Source of the DNA: Chitinophagaceae bacterium
Lineage (GTDB): Bacteria; Bacteroidota; Bacteroidia; Chitinophagales; Chitinophagaceae
DNA: 64,000 nucleotides
Direction: 5' to 3'
Assembly (NCBI GenBank): GCA_947446645.1
Contig: CANFHA010000002.1
Location: forward strand, 266,008-330,007
Shown here piece after piece: positions 36,800 through 45,415 of the stretch (positions are counted from its first letter, which is position 1; each line of letters starts with the position of its first letter). The notes beneath the pieces are model-generated. The model searched no databases, was not told the origin of the DNA, and saw nothing but the letters and a program-made list of their open reading frames with translations. The position numbers and the translations under genes are program-made.

Positions 36800-37408
36800 A
36801 TGACCATAGTTGCTCCATATCTTACCTTTCCCCGCATTAGCTGGTGGGCCAGGGTTATGCAGGCAGATGTGGTCATTTTTGATGCTGCCGAGCATTTTCA
36901 AAAAATGACCGACCGCAACAAATACCACATCTCAGGCGCCAATAACATTAATAAGCTAAGTGTGCCGCTTGTGAATGGCCGCGACCAGCGTGCGCCGATG
37001 CGCGATATCTGCATTCACAATGAAGAAAGGTGGCAGGTGCAACACTGGCGAACCATCGTATCTGTGTACCGTCGCACTCCTTATTTTGAGCACTTTGAAG
37101 CCAGCCTCCAGCCTTTGTTTGAGCATCCGTACGCTCATTTGATTGAGTTTAATAAGGCTGGGCTACAATGGGTGAAACAACAACTGAGATTGAAATATCA
37201 AGAGCTGGAGGCAAATACTTTCAGCAAGGAATACCCGGCGGAAACAAAGGACGCCAGGTTTACTAAACCTGTACCACAGATTATGCCACGCTACCACCAG
37301 ATATTTGAAGATCGCATTGGTTTTTTGCCTGACCTGAGTATACTGGATCTTCTGTTTTCAATTGGCCCAAAGGCTGCCGGTGAGTATCTCAGATCGCTGC
37401 CGGTTTAG
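36800..37408 (+). CDS. WbqC-like family protein
   Basis: About 202 residues from ATG 36800, which starts at the conserved TIVAPYLTFPRISWWARVMQ; the open frame extends further upstream without a matching N-terminus. Family features include FQKMTDRNKYHISGANN, KLSVPLVNGRDQRAPMRDI and FEDRIGFLPDLSILDLLFS near the end. WbqC-like proteins are found in O-antigen and other sugar clusters, probably as aminotransfer-associated enzymes. No sugar genes are adjacent here. It is convergent with adenine deaminase (8 nt). Confidence 0.8.
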   Translation: MTIVAPYLTFPRISWWARVMQADVVIFDAAEHFQKMTDRNKYHISGANNINKLSVPLVNGRDQRAPMRDICIHNEERWQVQHWRTIVSVYRRTPYFEHFEASLQPLFEHPYAHLIEFNKAGLQWVKQQLRLKYQELEANTFSKEYPAETKDARFTKPVPQIMPRYHQIFEDRIGFLPDLSILDLLFSIGPKAAGEYLRSLPV

Positions 37409-37416
37409 TATTTTGC

Positions 37417-39057
37417 TTAAACTTCTACTGAAGTAAATTCAAAACGTTCTCCATCAAACAGACCTTTGTCGCTTAGCTTCAGGGAGGGAATCACCAGCAA
37501 AGCCATAAATGATAACGTCATAAAAGGGGCATGCAAGGGCGTGCCCAGTTCTTTAGCCTGTGCGTCTATCCGGGTATATGCAGCCGCCGTATCATGGCCG
37601 TTTTCAGTCGTCATTAGTCCGGCAACCGGCAGAGGCATCACTGCAAGATCCGTACTGTTTTTTGCCACGGCTATTCCTCCTTTGCAGGCTATCAGCGCAT
37701 TTACCGCTGCACTCATGCTGGCATCATCTGCACCCACGCAAATGATATTGTGGCAATCATGACCTACTGTAGATGCCAGCGCTCCATGTGTTAAACCAAT
37801 GTTCTTTATAAATGCTAAGGCTATGGCTGCATCGGGCTCGTACCTATTTACTACGGCTATTTTCAGAATGTCATTTTCTGTGTCGCTAACAATATAGCCA
37901 TCCGTTACTTTACCCTTTAGTTGTAACTGGTTGGTGACCAGCTGGCCTTCTACAGCCTCAATCACCCGTATTGTGGGTGCCGGAGTCGATGCTTTTATTC
38001 TGAATTGTTCTTCAGTTTTTTTCTTTGCGCTGAAATTGTTGATTGGTAATACAGGTAGGTAGGGTAGTAGTGTTTTCCCTTTTTCTCCGCACAGTGCGCC
38101 GTCAATGTATGTCTGCAATATGTCAATGTCAGTAAGGTTGTTTACAACTATGAAATCTGCCGGATCATTTGGCCTTAACAGGCCCACAGGAAGTTTGTAA
38201 TGCATCACCGGGTTCAAGCAAGCGGCCCGCAGCACATCATACAAGTCATACCCTCGGGCCAGCGAGCGCTTTACGAGCCTGTTTATGTGGTGTACTGCAA
38301 GTTCATCAGGATGCTTATCATCACTGCAAAACATTACTTTTTCAGGGTGCAGTTTTAGCAGGTCTGCAAGTGCTTCATAGTTTTTTGCCGCGCTTCCTTC
38401 GCGAATCAATATGTGCATTCCTGCATTCACTTTTTCCAGTGCTTCATCCAATGTAAAACATTCGTGGTCCGTTGTGATGCCTGCGCCGGCATAGTTGACT
38501 ACATCCTGCCCACGCAGTCCGGGTGCATGGCCGTCTACCGGCTTATTTGCATGCTTTGCAGCGGCTATTTTCGCCATTACCTCTTGGTCATCATGTAGCA
38601 CTCCGGGATAGTTCATCATTTCAGACAAGTACCAGATATCCGGACTATTCAGTAACTCGCTTACAGCTTGCGCATCAAGCGTTGCACCTGCTGTCTCGAA
38701 GCCGGTTGCAGGCACGCAGGACGGCGCTCCAAAGAAAAATTTAAATGGTGTTTGCTTGCTGTTGTCTATCATGTACTGCACACCTTCCCTTCCATTAACG
38801 TTGGCTATTTCATGCGGGTCAGATACAGTGGCCACAGTGCCATGCACCACTGCCATTTGCGCAAATGCTGTTGGCACCAGCATTGAGCTTTCTATATGTA
38901 TATGGGCATCTACAAAACCCGGTATCAGGTATTGGTCAGCTGCATTGTCTGTTTCTTTTATAGAAGTAATTTTACCGTTTGTAACTTCCACTTCTGCTGC
39001 AAATATGCGGCGTTCAAAAAGATCCACCAGGTTCCCGGTAATAGTAAATGAATTCAC
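37417..39057 (-). CDS. ade: Adenine deaminase
   Basis: A 546-residue amidohydrolase that converts adenine to hypoxanthine and ammonia in purine salvage. The metal-binding motif GFVDAHIHIESSMLVPTAFA is near residue 48, followed by VATVSDPHEIANVNG, VDGHAPGLRGQDVVNYAGAG near 175, and the C-terminal VGHDCHNIICVGADDASM near 440, all typical of Ade. Full length. It is followed in the same direction by no partner gene; the truncated haemoglobin gene lies just upstream (21 nt). Confidence 0.94.
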   Translation of the reverse strand: MNSFTITGNLVDLFERRIFAAEVEVTNGKITSIKETDNAADQYLIPGFVDAHIHIESSMLVPTAFAQMAVVHGTVATVSDPHEIANVNGREGVQYMIDNSKQTPFKFFFGAPSCVPATGFETAGATLDAQAVSELLNSPDIWYLSEMMNYPGVLHDDQEVMAKIAAAKHANKPVDGHAPGLRGQDVVNYAGAGITTDHECFTLDEALEKVNAGMHILIREGSAAKNYEALADLLKLHPEKVMFCSDDKHPDELAVHHINRLVKRSLARGYDLYDVLRAACLNPVMHYKLPVGLLRPNDPADFIVVNNLTDIDILQTYIDGALCGEKGKTLLPYLPVLPINNFSAKKKTEEQFRIKASTPAPTIRVIEAVEGQLVTNQLQLKGKVTDGYIVSDTENDILKIAVVNRYEPDAAIALAFIKNIGLTHGALASTVGHDCHNIICVGADDASMSAAVNALIACKGGIAVAKNSTDLAVMPLPVAGLMTTENGHDTAAAYTRIDAQAKELGTPLHAPFMTLSFMALLVIPSLKLSDKGLFDGERFEFTSVEV

Positions 39058-39078
39058 TAATGAAATGTAGTTTTAGGA

Positions 39079-39471
39079 TTACTGAATAAAGTTGTCTGTT
39101 CTGCTCATCTCTACTTTCAGGTGTATCAGGTTGGCCATCAGGGCTGCTTTGTTTTTTGCATGGTCGGCCATTTCGCCTGCATAGAGCGCATCTATTGTCC
39201 CGTTCCAGAGTTCCAACCAGCGATCAAAGTGCTCCTTTTCCAGTTTTATGTGTTTGTCAAGCTCTACATGTTTTCTTACCGGGCTACCTTCATAGCCTGG
39301 CTTGCTGAATAGAACCATGTCCCAGAAATGATACATTACGGGTAGGTGATGACTCCAGTCGTTGCCAACGGTGTCATTAAAAATGAAGCCGATCTTTTCG
39401 TCTTTTTTTACTTTCTCGTAAAATGAATTGATCAGTATTTCTATATCATCTTTGTTCTCTATATCTCTCAT
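39079..39471 (-). CDS. Group III truncated haemoglobin
   Basis: A 130-residue 2-on-2 globin. The N-terminal IEILINSFYEKVKKDEKIG and the haem-pocket part DWSHHLPVMYHFWDMVLFSK, then KHIKLEKEHFDRWLELW with the likely proximal His near residue 82, match the group III (P) class. These proteins bind O2 or NO in the cytoplasm; redox or NO-related roles are proposed for the group. It lies 21 nt upstream of ade and may share its transcript. Confidence 0.9.
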   Translation of the reverse strand: MRDIENKDDIEILINSFYEKVKKDEKIGFIFNDTVGNDWSHHLPVMYHFWDMVLFSKPGYEGSPVRKHVELDKHIKLEKEHFDRWLELWNGTIDALYAGEMADHAKNKAALMANLIHLKVEMSRTDNFIQ

Positions 39472-39585
39472 TATGTTGACCTTTACAACTACTAAAATTA
39501 GTGATTAAATCGAGGCTGAACCACGAAAATGATGAAGATTACCCATGTTTACCCCTTACATTGAAATTTGAACTCCCATATTCGA

Positions 39586-39593
39586 TACCTTTG
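39586..39593 (+). promoter_or_regulatory. -7 promoter element TACCTTTG placing feoA mRNA start at or near its ATG
   Basis: An exact TAnnTTTG match ends 5 nt before the feoA ATG. With transcription normally starting a few bases after this element, the feoA transcript would be leaderless or almost so. A TTG at 39561-39563 lies 22 nt upstream. Confidence 0.55.
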
Positions 39594-39598
39594 CTAAA

Positions 39599-39844
39599 AT
39601 GAACGTGCAGGAAGAAAAGGCGGTGCGGCTTTCTCAATTACCCACTGGAATGAAGGCCGTGATTCACTCGCATGATGAAAGTGATTTTGAGCTAACCTTA
39701 ATGGAAATGGGTTGCATACCGGGTGAGCCGGTTTGGGTAGAAATGGTGGCTCCTCTTGGCGATCCGCTCGCCATACAGATAGCGGGTTATTACCTGAGCA
39801 TCCGCAAAAAAGATGCAGATAAAATTTGGGTGACGATGCAATAA
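39599..39844 (+). CDS. feoA: FeoA-domain protein
   Basis: An 81-residue SH3-like protein with AVRLSQLPTGMKAVIHSHDE and LMEMGCIPGEPVWVEMVAPL, then PLAIQIAGYYLSIRKKDADK, matching FeoA, the small cytoplasmic partner of the Fe2+ transporter FeoB. No feoB follows: the next gene is convergent DoxX. Either feoB is elsewhere or this FeoA acts alone. Confidence 0.87.
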   Translation: MNVQEEKAVRLSQLPTGMKAVIHSHDESDFELTLMEMGCIPGEPVWVEMVAPLGDPLAIQIAGYYLSIRKKDADKIWVTMQ

Positions 39845-39853
39845 AGTGCCCGG

Positions 39854-40270
39854 TTAACTCCTGTCAACAGAAAACTTACCTGCTCCTACAAAGAAAAAGC
39901 CGGCAAACACGAAGCAAAGTTCCATGGCATGTGCACCATCATTAAGCCGCTCATTCAGGCTGCCGGAGCCGTAAAGGTGCACCAGGGTTGCAACTATAAA
40001 ATTGAACAACAGCAGAAGGCTCACTAAACGGAACCAGAGACCAAGAATGCAAAACAGCCCGCCAACGGTTAAGGTAAGCGCACTCATAAAACCCCAAAAG
40101 GAATAAAGAAAATGAATATGAAGGTTACCCATAGCCTCGCCAAGCCCCGCCCATTTTTCAGGATGTGTTAGTTTCGGGAGCCCATACATGATGAGTATAG
40201 CGCCGATGCCGGCCCTCATAATGAACAGGCCGAAATTGCTGTACTTGCCAACCTGTGAGAATAGTGCCAT
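39854..40270 (-). CDS. DoxX-family membrane protein
   Basis: 138 residues with four membrane helices. The N-terminal helix NFGLFIMRAGIGAILIMYGL and the following PKLTHPEKWAGLGEAMGNLH loop match DoxX/SURF4-like proteins. Family members are linked to redox or thiosulfate metabolism in other organisms, but no specific role is evident here. Confidence 0.85.
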   Translation of the reverse strand: MALFSQVGKYSNFGLFIMRAGIGAILIMYGLPKLTHPEKWAGLGEAMGNLHIHFLYSFWGFMSALTLTVGGLFCILGLWFRLVSLLLLFNFIVATLVHLYGSGSLNERLNDGAHAMELCFVFAGFFFVGAGKFSVDRS

Positions 40271-40363
40271 GTTGTGAAGTTAAAATGACAAACGCGAAAA
40301 TCCAAATCACTCAGGATAGAGCGTGATACCGGTTAGCATATTTGCCACCTTCGCTAACTGCGT

Positions 40364-40714
40364 TTATTTATCTGTACTAAGGAATGCGCCGTCCATTATA
40401 AAGAGCTTTACACCGTTCTTAGAATAGCTTTTATGTGAGCTGAGTTCATCAGATACCTGGTAGGTCATGCCGGCCGTCATCGAGTGCTTTTCTCCGTTCT
40501 CGAGTTCGGTGGTCATTTCTCCTTCGATACAGTAAATGATATGGCCCTTCTGGCACCAGTGGTCTGCTAAATAATTTGGTGAGTATTCGACCATTCGCAG
40601 CCTCAGGTCGCCGAGTTGCAAGGTTTGCCAGTAAGCTTTGCCGGTTTCACCCTTGTGTTCTACTTTAGGAATGTTGCTCCAGTCGGTGATCTGGAATGGT
40701 ATATTGGCAGGCAT
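40364..40714 (-). CDS. DHCW-type cupin-fold protein
   Basis: 116 residues forming one cupin barrel. The motif LADHWCQKGHIIYCIEGEMT (about residues 49-68) gives the conserved His/Cys/Trp group of this small family, followed by GMTYQVSDELSSHKSYSKNG. Many cupins bind a metal ion through such His residues. The substrate is unknown. It lies 12 nt downstream of the glycosyltransferase gene on the same strand and is probably co-transcribed. Confidence 0.8.
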   Translation of the reverse strand: MPANIPFQITDWSNIPKVEHKGETGKAYWQTLQLGDLRLRMVEYSPNYLADHWCQKGHIIYCIEGEMTTELENGEKHSMTAGMTYQVSDELSSHKSYSKNGVKLFIMDGAFLSTDK

Positions 40715-40726
40715 GTTTCTAACTGA

Positions 40727-41773
40727 TTATAATTTCTTCGGTATCCACTTCAGGTCGCTGAATTTCTTTCTTTTTAGCAGAAAGTAATCCCATACTATAC
40801 TTCGTTCGTAGATGCCTTCTTCATTGCGTACCGTTATCATCTTTTTGTTCTCGTTACGGCGCTTCATCCATTTACCCAGGTCGCGGTATACGTGAAAGTG
40901 GGCTTTTACGATGATGAATGTATGCTTGACGTTGCCGGTGAATAACAGTCGCATGCCTGCAAGTCCATCAAGTATAAAACGGAGCGGGAACAGCCACATA
41001 AGGCGTGAGCGTTTCTCGTTTTTTATCAGGAGAATAAGATTGTTGCGGAAATTGTAATAGAGTTTTTGCGGGCTGCCATAGCTGATAACGCTGCCACCTA
41101 CATGGTATACCAGCGAATTGCCTATATATCCGATCTTATGTCCGGCATTTTTAAAACGCCAGCAAAGATCTATTTCTTCCATGTGTGCATAAAGATCGTT
41201 GTCCAGTCCTCCGAGCTTGTGGTACAACTCTGAGCGTAGCATTATGCAGCCGCCCGATGCCCAGAATACTTCTATATTATCATCGTATTGCCCATGGTCT
41301 TTTTCTATGTCGAAAAAAACACGGCCCCGGCAGAACATGTAACCGTACTTATCCATGAACCCACCACCGGCACCGGCATATTCAAAGCATTCGCGATCGC
41401 GCCAGTACCGTATCTTGGGCTGACAGGCTGCCATCTTTCCATCGCTTTCCATAGCAGCATGCAGCGGAGGGAACCAGTGGTCCGTAACTTCAAAATCTGC
41501 ACTAAGGAGAATGTAATACTTGGCCTTTATCTGCTTAAGTGCCTCATAATAACCATTGGCAAACCCATGATTTACCGCTATCTGCAGTGTTTTTACCGAT
41601 GGGAAATTTTGCTGTACATATTGCAGCGTATCATCGGTAGAGGCATTATCCGCCAATATAACATCATAGCCCGAAGAAGCCTGTTCTACGATTTTGGGCA
41701 AAAAAAGCTCATGCCATTTCGTTCCATTGTAGCTTAATATTACAACGGCAGTATCCTTATGGCATACGATCAT
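40727..41773 (-). CDS. Glycosyltransferase family 2 protein
   Basis: 348 residues. The GT-A domain begins AVVILSYNGTKWHELFLPKI, with DVILADNASTDDTLQYV (nucleotide-sugar site), YILLSADFEV (DxD-like region near residue 95) and ASGGCIMLRSELYHKLGGLD. The acidic MEEIDLCWRF matches the catalytic-base region of rhamnosyltransferase-like GT2 enzymes. A C-terminal amphipathic region (about 255-290) may touch the membrane. The sugar and acceptor are unknown. Confidence 0.9.
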   Translation of the reverse strand: MIVCHKDTAVVILSYNGTKWHELFLPKIVEQASSGYDVILADNASTDDTLQYVQQNFPSVKTLQIAVNHGFANGYYEALKQIKAKYYILLSADFEVTDHWFPPLHAAMESDGKMAACQPKIRYWRDRECFEYAGAGGGFMDKYGYMFCRGRVFFDIEKDHGQYDDNIEVFWASGGCIMLRSELYHKLGGLDNDLYAHMEEIDLCWRFKNAGHKIGYIGNSLVYHVGGSVISYGSPQKLYYNFRNNLILLIKNEKRSRLMWLFPLRFILDGLAGMRLLFTGNVKHTFIIVKAHFHVYRDLGKWMKRRNENKKMITVRNEEGIYERSIVWDYFLLKRKKFSDLKWIPKKL

Positions 41774-41797
41774 AGCGGGGTCTGTGCTATTGATTAT

Positions 41798-42016
41798 TTA
41801 TTTGTACTTAGGGTCGTAAAGCGTATTGTCCGGAGCTACGATCTTGTCGTTTTTCTGGTACTTGTGCTCATATAGGTTATAGCAACCGGCCCATGCGAAT
41901 ATAAAAAATCCTAAGAAAGACAAAAGGAATAAAAACCGGGACTTAGAGGGTTTGTTAAGCTCTATATCGTGCGGATTATCTATCTCTAAATTGTGATTGT
42001 TGTGTTGGCTATCCAT
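41798..42016 (-). CDS. Small single-pass membrane protein of unknown function
   Basis: 72 residues. A hydrophilic Asn/His-rich N-terminus precedes one membrane helix (about 29-45, FLFLLSFLGFFIFAWAGCYN) and a basic/acidic tail. It lies 24 nt upstream of the glycosyltransferase gene on the same strand. No family was recognised. Confidence 0.6.
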   Translation of the reverse strand: MDSQHNNHNLEIDNPHDIELNKPSKSRFLFLLSFLGFFIFAWAGCYNLYEHKYQKNDKIVAPDNTLYDPKYK

Positions 42017-42104
42017 GAATTGCTAAAATTTCCTTCGCAAAAATAATAGTAATTCCCTCAAAATCATAATATTTTTAGCGTTACTTCGTTAATCGGGAGA
42101 AGTT

Positions 42105-43241
42105 ATGCGTCAATATCTAAATTGGAAAACATATCTTGCCGTAGTTGCACTGTTCATTGTAGGGGCTTCACTTTATTATACCAGTCAGCTGGCGGGTAAG
42201 CTAGCTAGCGAAGAAAAGCAAAAGGTACAGGCGCTTGCAGGGGCATTGGAAACATTAGTGAAATCTAATAACATCCAGGAAACAGCCTTTGCCAGTAACA
42301 TCATTGCCCAAAATACCACCATCCCGCTTATCATTCTAGACGACAAAGGCCGGATTGCCGATTCCCGCAATATTGACACCCTGCATGCGGTCAGCCCTCA
42401 CAAGGTTGTACGTGAAAAATTGGTGGAGTTTCAGAAAAATCACAACCCCATTATTGCAGACTATGGCACCGGAAAAAACTACGTTTATTACGGCGAATCA
42501 TACCTGCTCACGCAGCTCCGCTATTTTCCTTATGTGCAACTGGCTATTATTATATTATTTCTGCTTGTGGTGTTAATAGCGCTCAGCGCTGCCAACCGTA
42601 GCCTGCAGAACCAGGTGTGGGTTGGGCTTTCAAAAGAAACCGCACACCAGCTGGGCACACCGCTAAGCTCAATTGAAGGTTGGCTGGAACTGCTGCGCGA
42701 CAATGAGGCCAACAACGATGCGGTAACCGAAATGCAGAAAGACCTCGACCGGCTGAAACTGGTGGCAGACAGATTTAGCAAGGTAGGCAGTGCCCCTCAA
42801 CTGGAAGAAGAAAACCTGGTAACGAGGCTGGAAAGTATAGTGCAATATATGCAACGGCGGTCGCCAAGTAAGGTTGATATTACATTGCACAGCCCGCAGG
42901 CAGATGTGCCGGTGAATATAAGTGGTCCACTTTTCGACTGGGTAATGGAAAACCTGATACGCAATGCACTAGATGCGATGGATGGCAAGGGAAAGATCGA
43001 TGTGGCAGTTACCAATACCCCCCAGCAGGTGTGGATAGATGTAGCGGATACGGGAAAGGGTATACCCAACTACCAGGTGAAGCGGGTATTCACTCCCGGC
43101 TTTACTACAAAAAAAAGAGGGTGGGGGCTAGGCCTGTCGCTATCGCGCCGTATAGTGGAAAAATACCATCACGGATCCATATACGTGAAACAGAGCGAGG
43201 TGGGTAAGGGTACTACTTTCAGGATAATATTGAGAAGGTAG
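42105..43241 (+). CDS. Orphan sensor histidine kinase
   Basis: 378 residues. Two membrane helices (about 9-30 and 146-165) bracket a ~115-residue sensor region with the PAS-like strand PLIILDDKGRIADSRN. The H-box reads SKETAHQLGTPLSSIEGWLE (His near residue 183), the N-box VMENLIRNALDAMDGKG, and the G boxes VADTGKGIPNYQVKRVFTPG and GWGLGLSLSRRIVEKYHHG. No response regulator is adjacent. It is the last core-chromosome gene before the tRNA and island. Confidence 0.9.
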   Translation: MRQYLNWKTYLAVVALFIVGASLYYTSQLAGKLASEEKQKVQALAGALETLVKSNNIQETAFASNIIAQNTTIPLIILDDKGRIADSRNIDTLHAVSPHKVVREKLVEFQKNHNPIIADYGTGKNYVYYGESYLLTQLRYFPYVQLAIIILFLLVVLIALSAANRSLQNQVWVGLSKETAHQLGTPLSSIEGWLELLRDNEANNDAVTEMQKDLDRLKLVADRFSKVGSAPQLEEENLVTRLESIVQYMQRRSPSKVDITLHSPQADVPVNISGPLFDWVMENLIRNALDAMDGKGKIDVAVTNTPQQVWIDVADTGKGIPNYQVKRVFTPGFTTKKRGWGLGLSLSRRIVEKYHHGSIYVKQSEVGKGTTFRIILRR

Positions 43242-43276
43242 AGTGGTTGGTTAGTTGATTAGTTGCTTTGGGAATT

Positions 43277-44998
43277 CTATATTTTTGTTGTCTGCCTTTT
43301 AACTAATAAACTTTTTGCATTACCTTCGCGCTTCCTTAAAGGCGGAGGTGGCGAAACTGGTAGACGCACTACTTTGAGGTGGTAGCGCTGTAACAGGCAT
43401 GGGAGTTCGAATCTCCTCTTCCGCACACAAGGAGACAAACAGGTTTCAACCCCTGTTTGTCTTTTTTCTTTTTGGCCTGAAACGCTTGACAGGCTTGCAA
43501 TTAGCTCGAATATAGAATTTACTCTTTGTGTTCGAAATGCTCCTTTTTTCTTGTCATAGATAATTCCGTCAGGGAACACCAGTTTTTGTAGTTTTTCTTT
43601 TTGCTCAACATTGCTGGAATCCCACTCTGTAGCGAGTCCTACGGATATGCCCACTGCTTTTTCTAATGCTCCCAAAGGGTTCGAAATGCCAGTTGTCAAT
43701 TGCGACAGTTTTTTAACGATGTCGTTCCGTTCTTCCTCAAACTTTAAACGGAACTTATCGTAGGTTACCTTGTTCATATCCTTAGTGACATAGTAGCTTT
43801 CTTCGATGTTCTCGATCTTTTTGTCAATCTCTGAGAGCTGCTGTTTATAGCTTTGTTCCAATTCAACACTCTCTTTATTTATCTCGTTCCATACAGATTC
43901 CATTTTTTTGATCAGGGGTGCTTTCAGCTCTTCTTTAATGTTGTAGTCTTCAAGCAATTTCATAAACATCTTGTGTATGTCTTTTGCGCTTTTGTTACAC
44001 TTACATCCGGTTGTCCTGCATTTATAGTACCATAGTCCCCTTGCCTTCACTATGTAGCCAGTAAACGGCTCATTACAATCAGCGCAACGGATAAATACCT
44101 TTAGAGGCACTTCTTCCTGCCGCTGTTTGTGAGACACGCCGTAGCCGGAATTACTTTGGTGTATTTCATTAACCTTCAGGAATAGTTCAGTTGAAATTAG
44201 CTTTTCGTGTTCTCCTTCAACTATTTCCCCTTCCAGCATATTGTGACTTAGCAGGCCGCAGTAAAAGGGATTTTTCAGAAGCTTTGTAAGGTGTTGCTTG
44301 TTTAACCTTACCCCCATACTCCGCAGCTTATCCAGAATCTCCTCATTTTTCATGCCTTCACTTTTCCAGATGAAAGCTCTCTTAATCTTCTTGCCGATTT
44401 CATTTATCTTAATACTTCTTACGCCGTTGATCTTGACTACGTCATAGCCAATGGGAGGCTTTGCTACCCAAATGCCTCTCTTGAACTTCTCTCTCATTCC
44501 GGCTACTGAACGTTGTTTCCTTAGTTCGTTATCGTATTGAGAAAATATGAATTGAATGGATTGTTGCAACACTCCACTTGGGTTGGATGTATCAGTAGGC
44601 TGAGTGACAGCAAAAACTTCTATGCCATACTTCTCTCTTAATTCCTGCGCCAGCTTTATGGCTCCGCCACCGGTACGGCTAAACCGATCTAGCATGTAAA
44701 CAAGGACATGGGAAATTTTACCCTTGTTTTTCTTGATGAATTCTAACATCCGCTGAAACTCCTTACGGCCATCCGTTTTAGCGCTTTCATAGGTGCCGCC
44801 GAAATACCCTGCTACGCTTATATTGTTCCGTTGAGCATAGTCATCAATGGCCTTGCGCTGGTATTCCAACGATAGGTTTGTATCAGCCTGTTCTTTGCTT
44901 GAAACTCTCGTGTAAACAACAGCCATTTTTGCTTGTGATAGGCGAGTTGTTTTATCATTGGTTTTAGCAAAACGTGCAAAAGTTGATTGTGTGTTCAT
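43277..44998 (-). CDS. Large serine recombinase (island integrase)
   Basis: 573 residues as read. The resolvase catalytic domain has the nucleophile Ser in YTRVSSKEQADTNLS (about residue 34), LDRFSRTGGGAIKLAQELRE near 107 and FSQYDNELRKQRSVAGMREK. A recombinase DNA-binding domain and a zinc ribbon (CADCNEPF ... CRTTGCKC, about 304-333) follow, then a coiled-coil. Residues ~525-552 are antisense tRNA-Leu, and the last ~60 residues look like readthrough into the attachment site, so the natural protein may end near residue 510. It would excise and insert the island. The start overlaps the upstream small gene by 4 nt. Confidence 0.9.
   Translation of the reverse strand: MNTQSTFARFAKTNDKTTRLSQAKMAVVYTRVSSKEQADTNLSLEYQRKAIDDYAQRNNISVAGYFGGTYESAKTDGRKEFQRMLEFIKKNKGKISHVLVYMLDRFSRTGGGAIKLAQELREKYGIEVFAVTQPTDTSNPSGVLQQSIQFIFSQYDNELRKQRSVAGMREKFKRGIWVAKPPIGYDVVKINGVRSIKINEIGKKIKRAFIWKSEGMKNEEILDKLRSMGVRLNKQHLTKLLKNPFYCGLLSHNMLEGEIVEGEHEKLISTELFLKVNEIHQSNSGYGVSHKQRQEEVPLKVFIRCADCNEPFTGYIVKARGLWYYKCRTTGCKCNKSAKDIHKMFMKLLEDYNIKEELKAPLIKKMESVWNEINKESVELEQSYKQQLSEIDKKIENIEESYYVTKDMNKVTYDKFRLKFEEERNDIVKKLSQLTTGISNPLGALEKAVGISVGLATEWDSSNVEQKEKLQKLVFPDGIIYDKKKGAFRTQRVNSIFELIASLSSVSGQKEKRQTGVETCLSPCVRKRRFELPCLLQRYHLKVVRLPVSPPPPLRKREGNAKSLLVKRQTTKI
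43321..43328 (+). promoter_or_regulatory. -7 promoter-like element TACCTTCG upstream of tRNA-Leu
   Basis: One mismatch from TAnnTTTG, 13 nt before the mature tRNA 5' end. The -33 region has no clear TTG at ideal spacing, so this is tentative. Confidence 0.4.
43342..43425 (+). tRNA. tRNA-Leu (anticodon GAG)
   Basis: An 84-nt class II tRNA. The acceptor stem GCGGAGG pairs with CTTCCGC (one G-U), and the D-arm contains ACTGGTAGACGC. The anticodon loop TTGAGGT gives GAG, which reads CUC/CUU leucine codons. The long variable arm spans AGCGCTGTAACAGGCAT, and the T-arm has GTTCGAATC. CCA is not encoded (the discriminator A is followed by CAC). The antisense strand is read through by the recombinase frame, marking this tRNA as the island's integration locus. 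Confidence 0.93.
43400..43480. other. Probable island attachment junction (attL)
   Basis: The recombinase's recognisable conserved end (NSIFELIASLSSVSGQKEK) stops near 43470. From there to 43277 its frame translates the antisense of the tRNA terminator, the tRNA and the chromosomal flank. The crossover therefore lies at or just beyond the tRNA 3' end. The matching attR was not found within the window, so the island extends past 64 kb. Confidence 0.5.
43433..43462 (+). terminator. Intrinsic terminator just after tRNA-Leu
   Basis: AGACAAACAGG (43433-43443) pairs with CCTGTTTGTCT (43452-43462) around an 8-nt loop, followed by TTTTTCTTTTT. It lies 7 nt after the tRNA and would end its transcript. 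It falls inside the 3' end of the opposing recombinase frame. Confidence 0.8.
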
Positions 44999-45243
44999 GC
45001 AGCTATTTTTTGAAGCGTTTCCTCTCGCTGTAAATTTACAACTATTTGATTATCAATTACATATGTTTTATGTGAAGCATTTCTTAAAAGTATGGCAGCC
45101 AATTGATCAAGGCTGTTTAGTACCTCCTTTGCTTCTTCATCTGAGTAATGTTCACACCCTTTAAATGAACGTAACCATTCCGGTGTGTCCATACAATTTA
45201 ACGAATTTACTTTGTTCTTGTTCTCTGTTTTACGCATCTCCAT
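44995..45243 (-). CDS. Small protein coupled to the serine recombinase
   Basis: 82 residues with no recognised domain. It is charged at the N-terminus (MEMRKTENKNK) and has a short amphipathic helix (SDEEAKEVLNSLDQLAAILL) and IVVNLQREETLQKIAA at the end. Its TGA overlaps the recombinase ATG by 4 nt, so translation is probably coupled. A helper or excision-directionality role is possible by position only. Confidence 0.65.
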   Translation of the reverse strand: MEMRKTENKNKVNSLNCMDTPEWLRSFKGCEHYSDEEAKEVLNSLDQLAAILLRNASHKTYVIDNQIVVNLQREETLQKIAA

Positions 45244-45388
45244 ATTTCTATAGTTTTTCTATCAGCTATTGTCAAGCCTAAATTGTTTTTTCCGTCTTGA
45301 ATACGTTGTCCTCACTGAAACGTTTGTTTTCGCCCCAAATATATTATCGAGGCTAAATGCAGTTTGTCGGGTCTGTGCCGTGTGTTGC

Positions 45389-45415
45389 TGAGTTATGTAG
45401 AACTCAGCTGAGTTG
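45389..45415. repeat. CTGAGTT inverted and direct repeats in the recombinase upstream region
   Basis: CTGAGTT (45389-45395), its complement AACTCAG (45402-45408), and CTGAGTT again (45409-45415) lie in the 529-nt non-coding gap 45244-45772 between the divergent recombinase operon and the MerR-like gene. The symmetry suggests a protein-binding or structural site. I saw no gene in this gap. Confidence 0.45.

Noticed and set aside
43853..44035. Plus-strand small frames over the recombinase
   Set aside because: They are antisense shadows of a well-supported coding sequence with no domain of their own.
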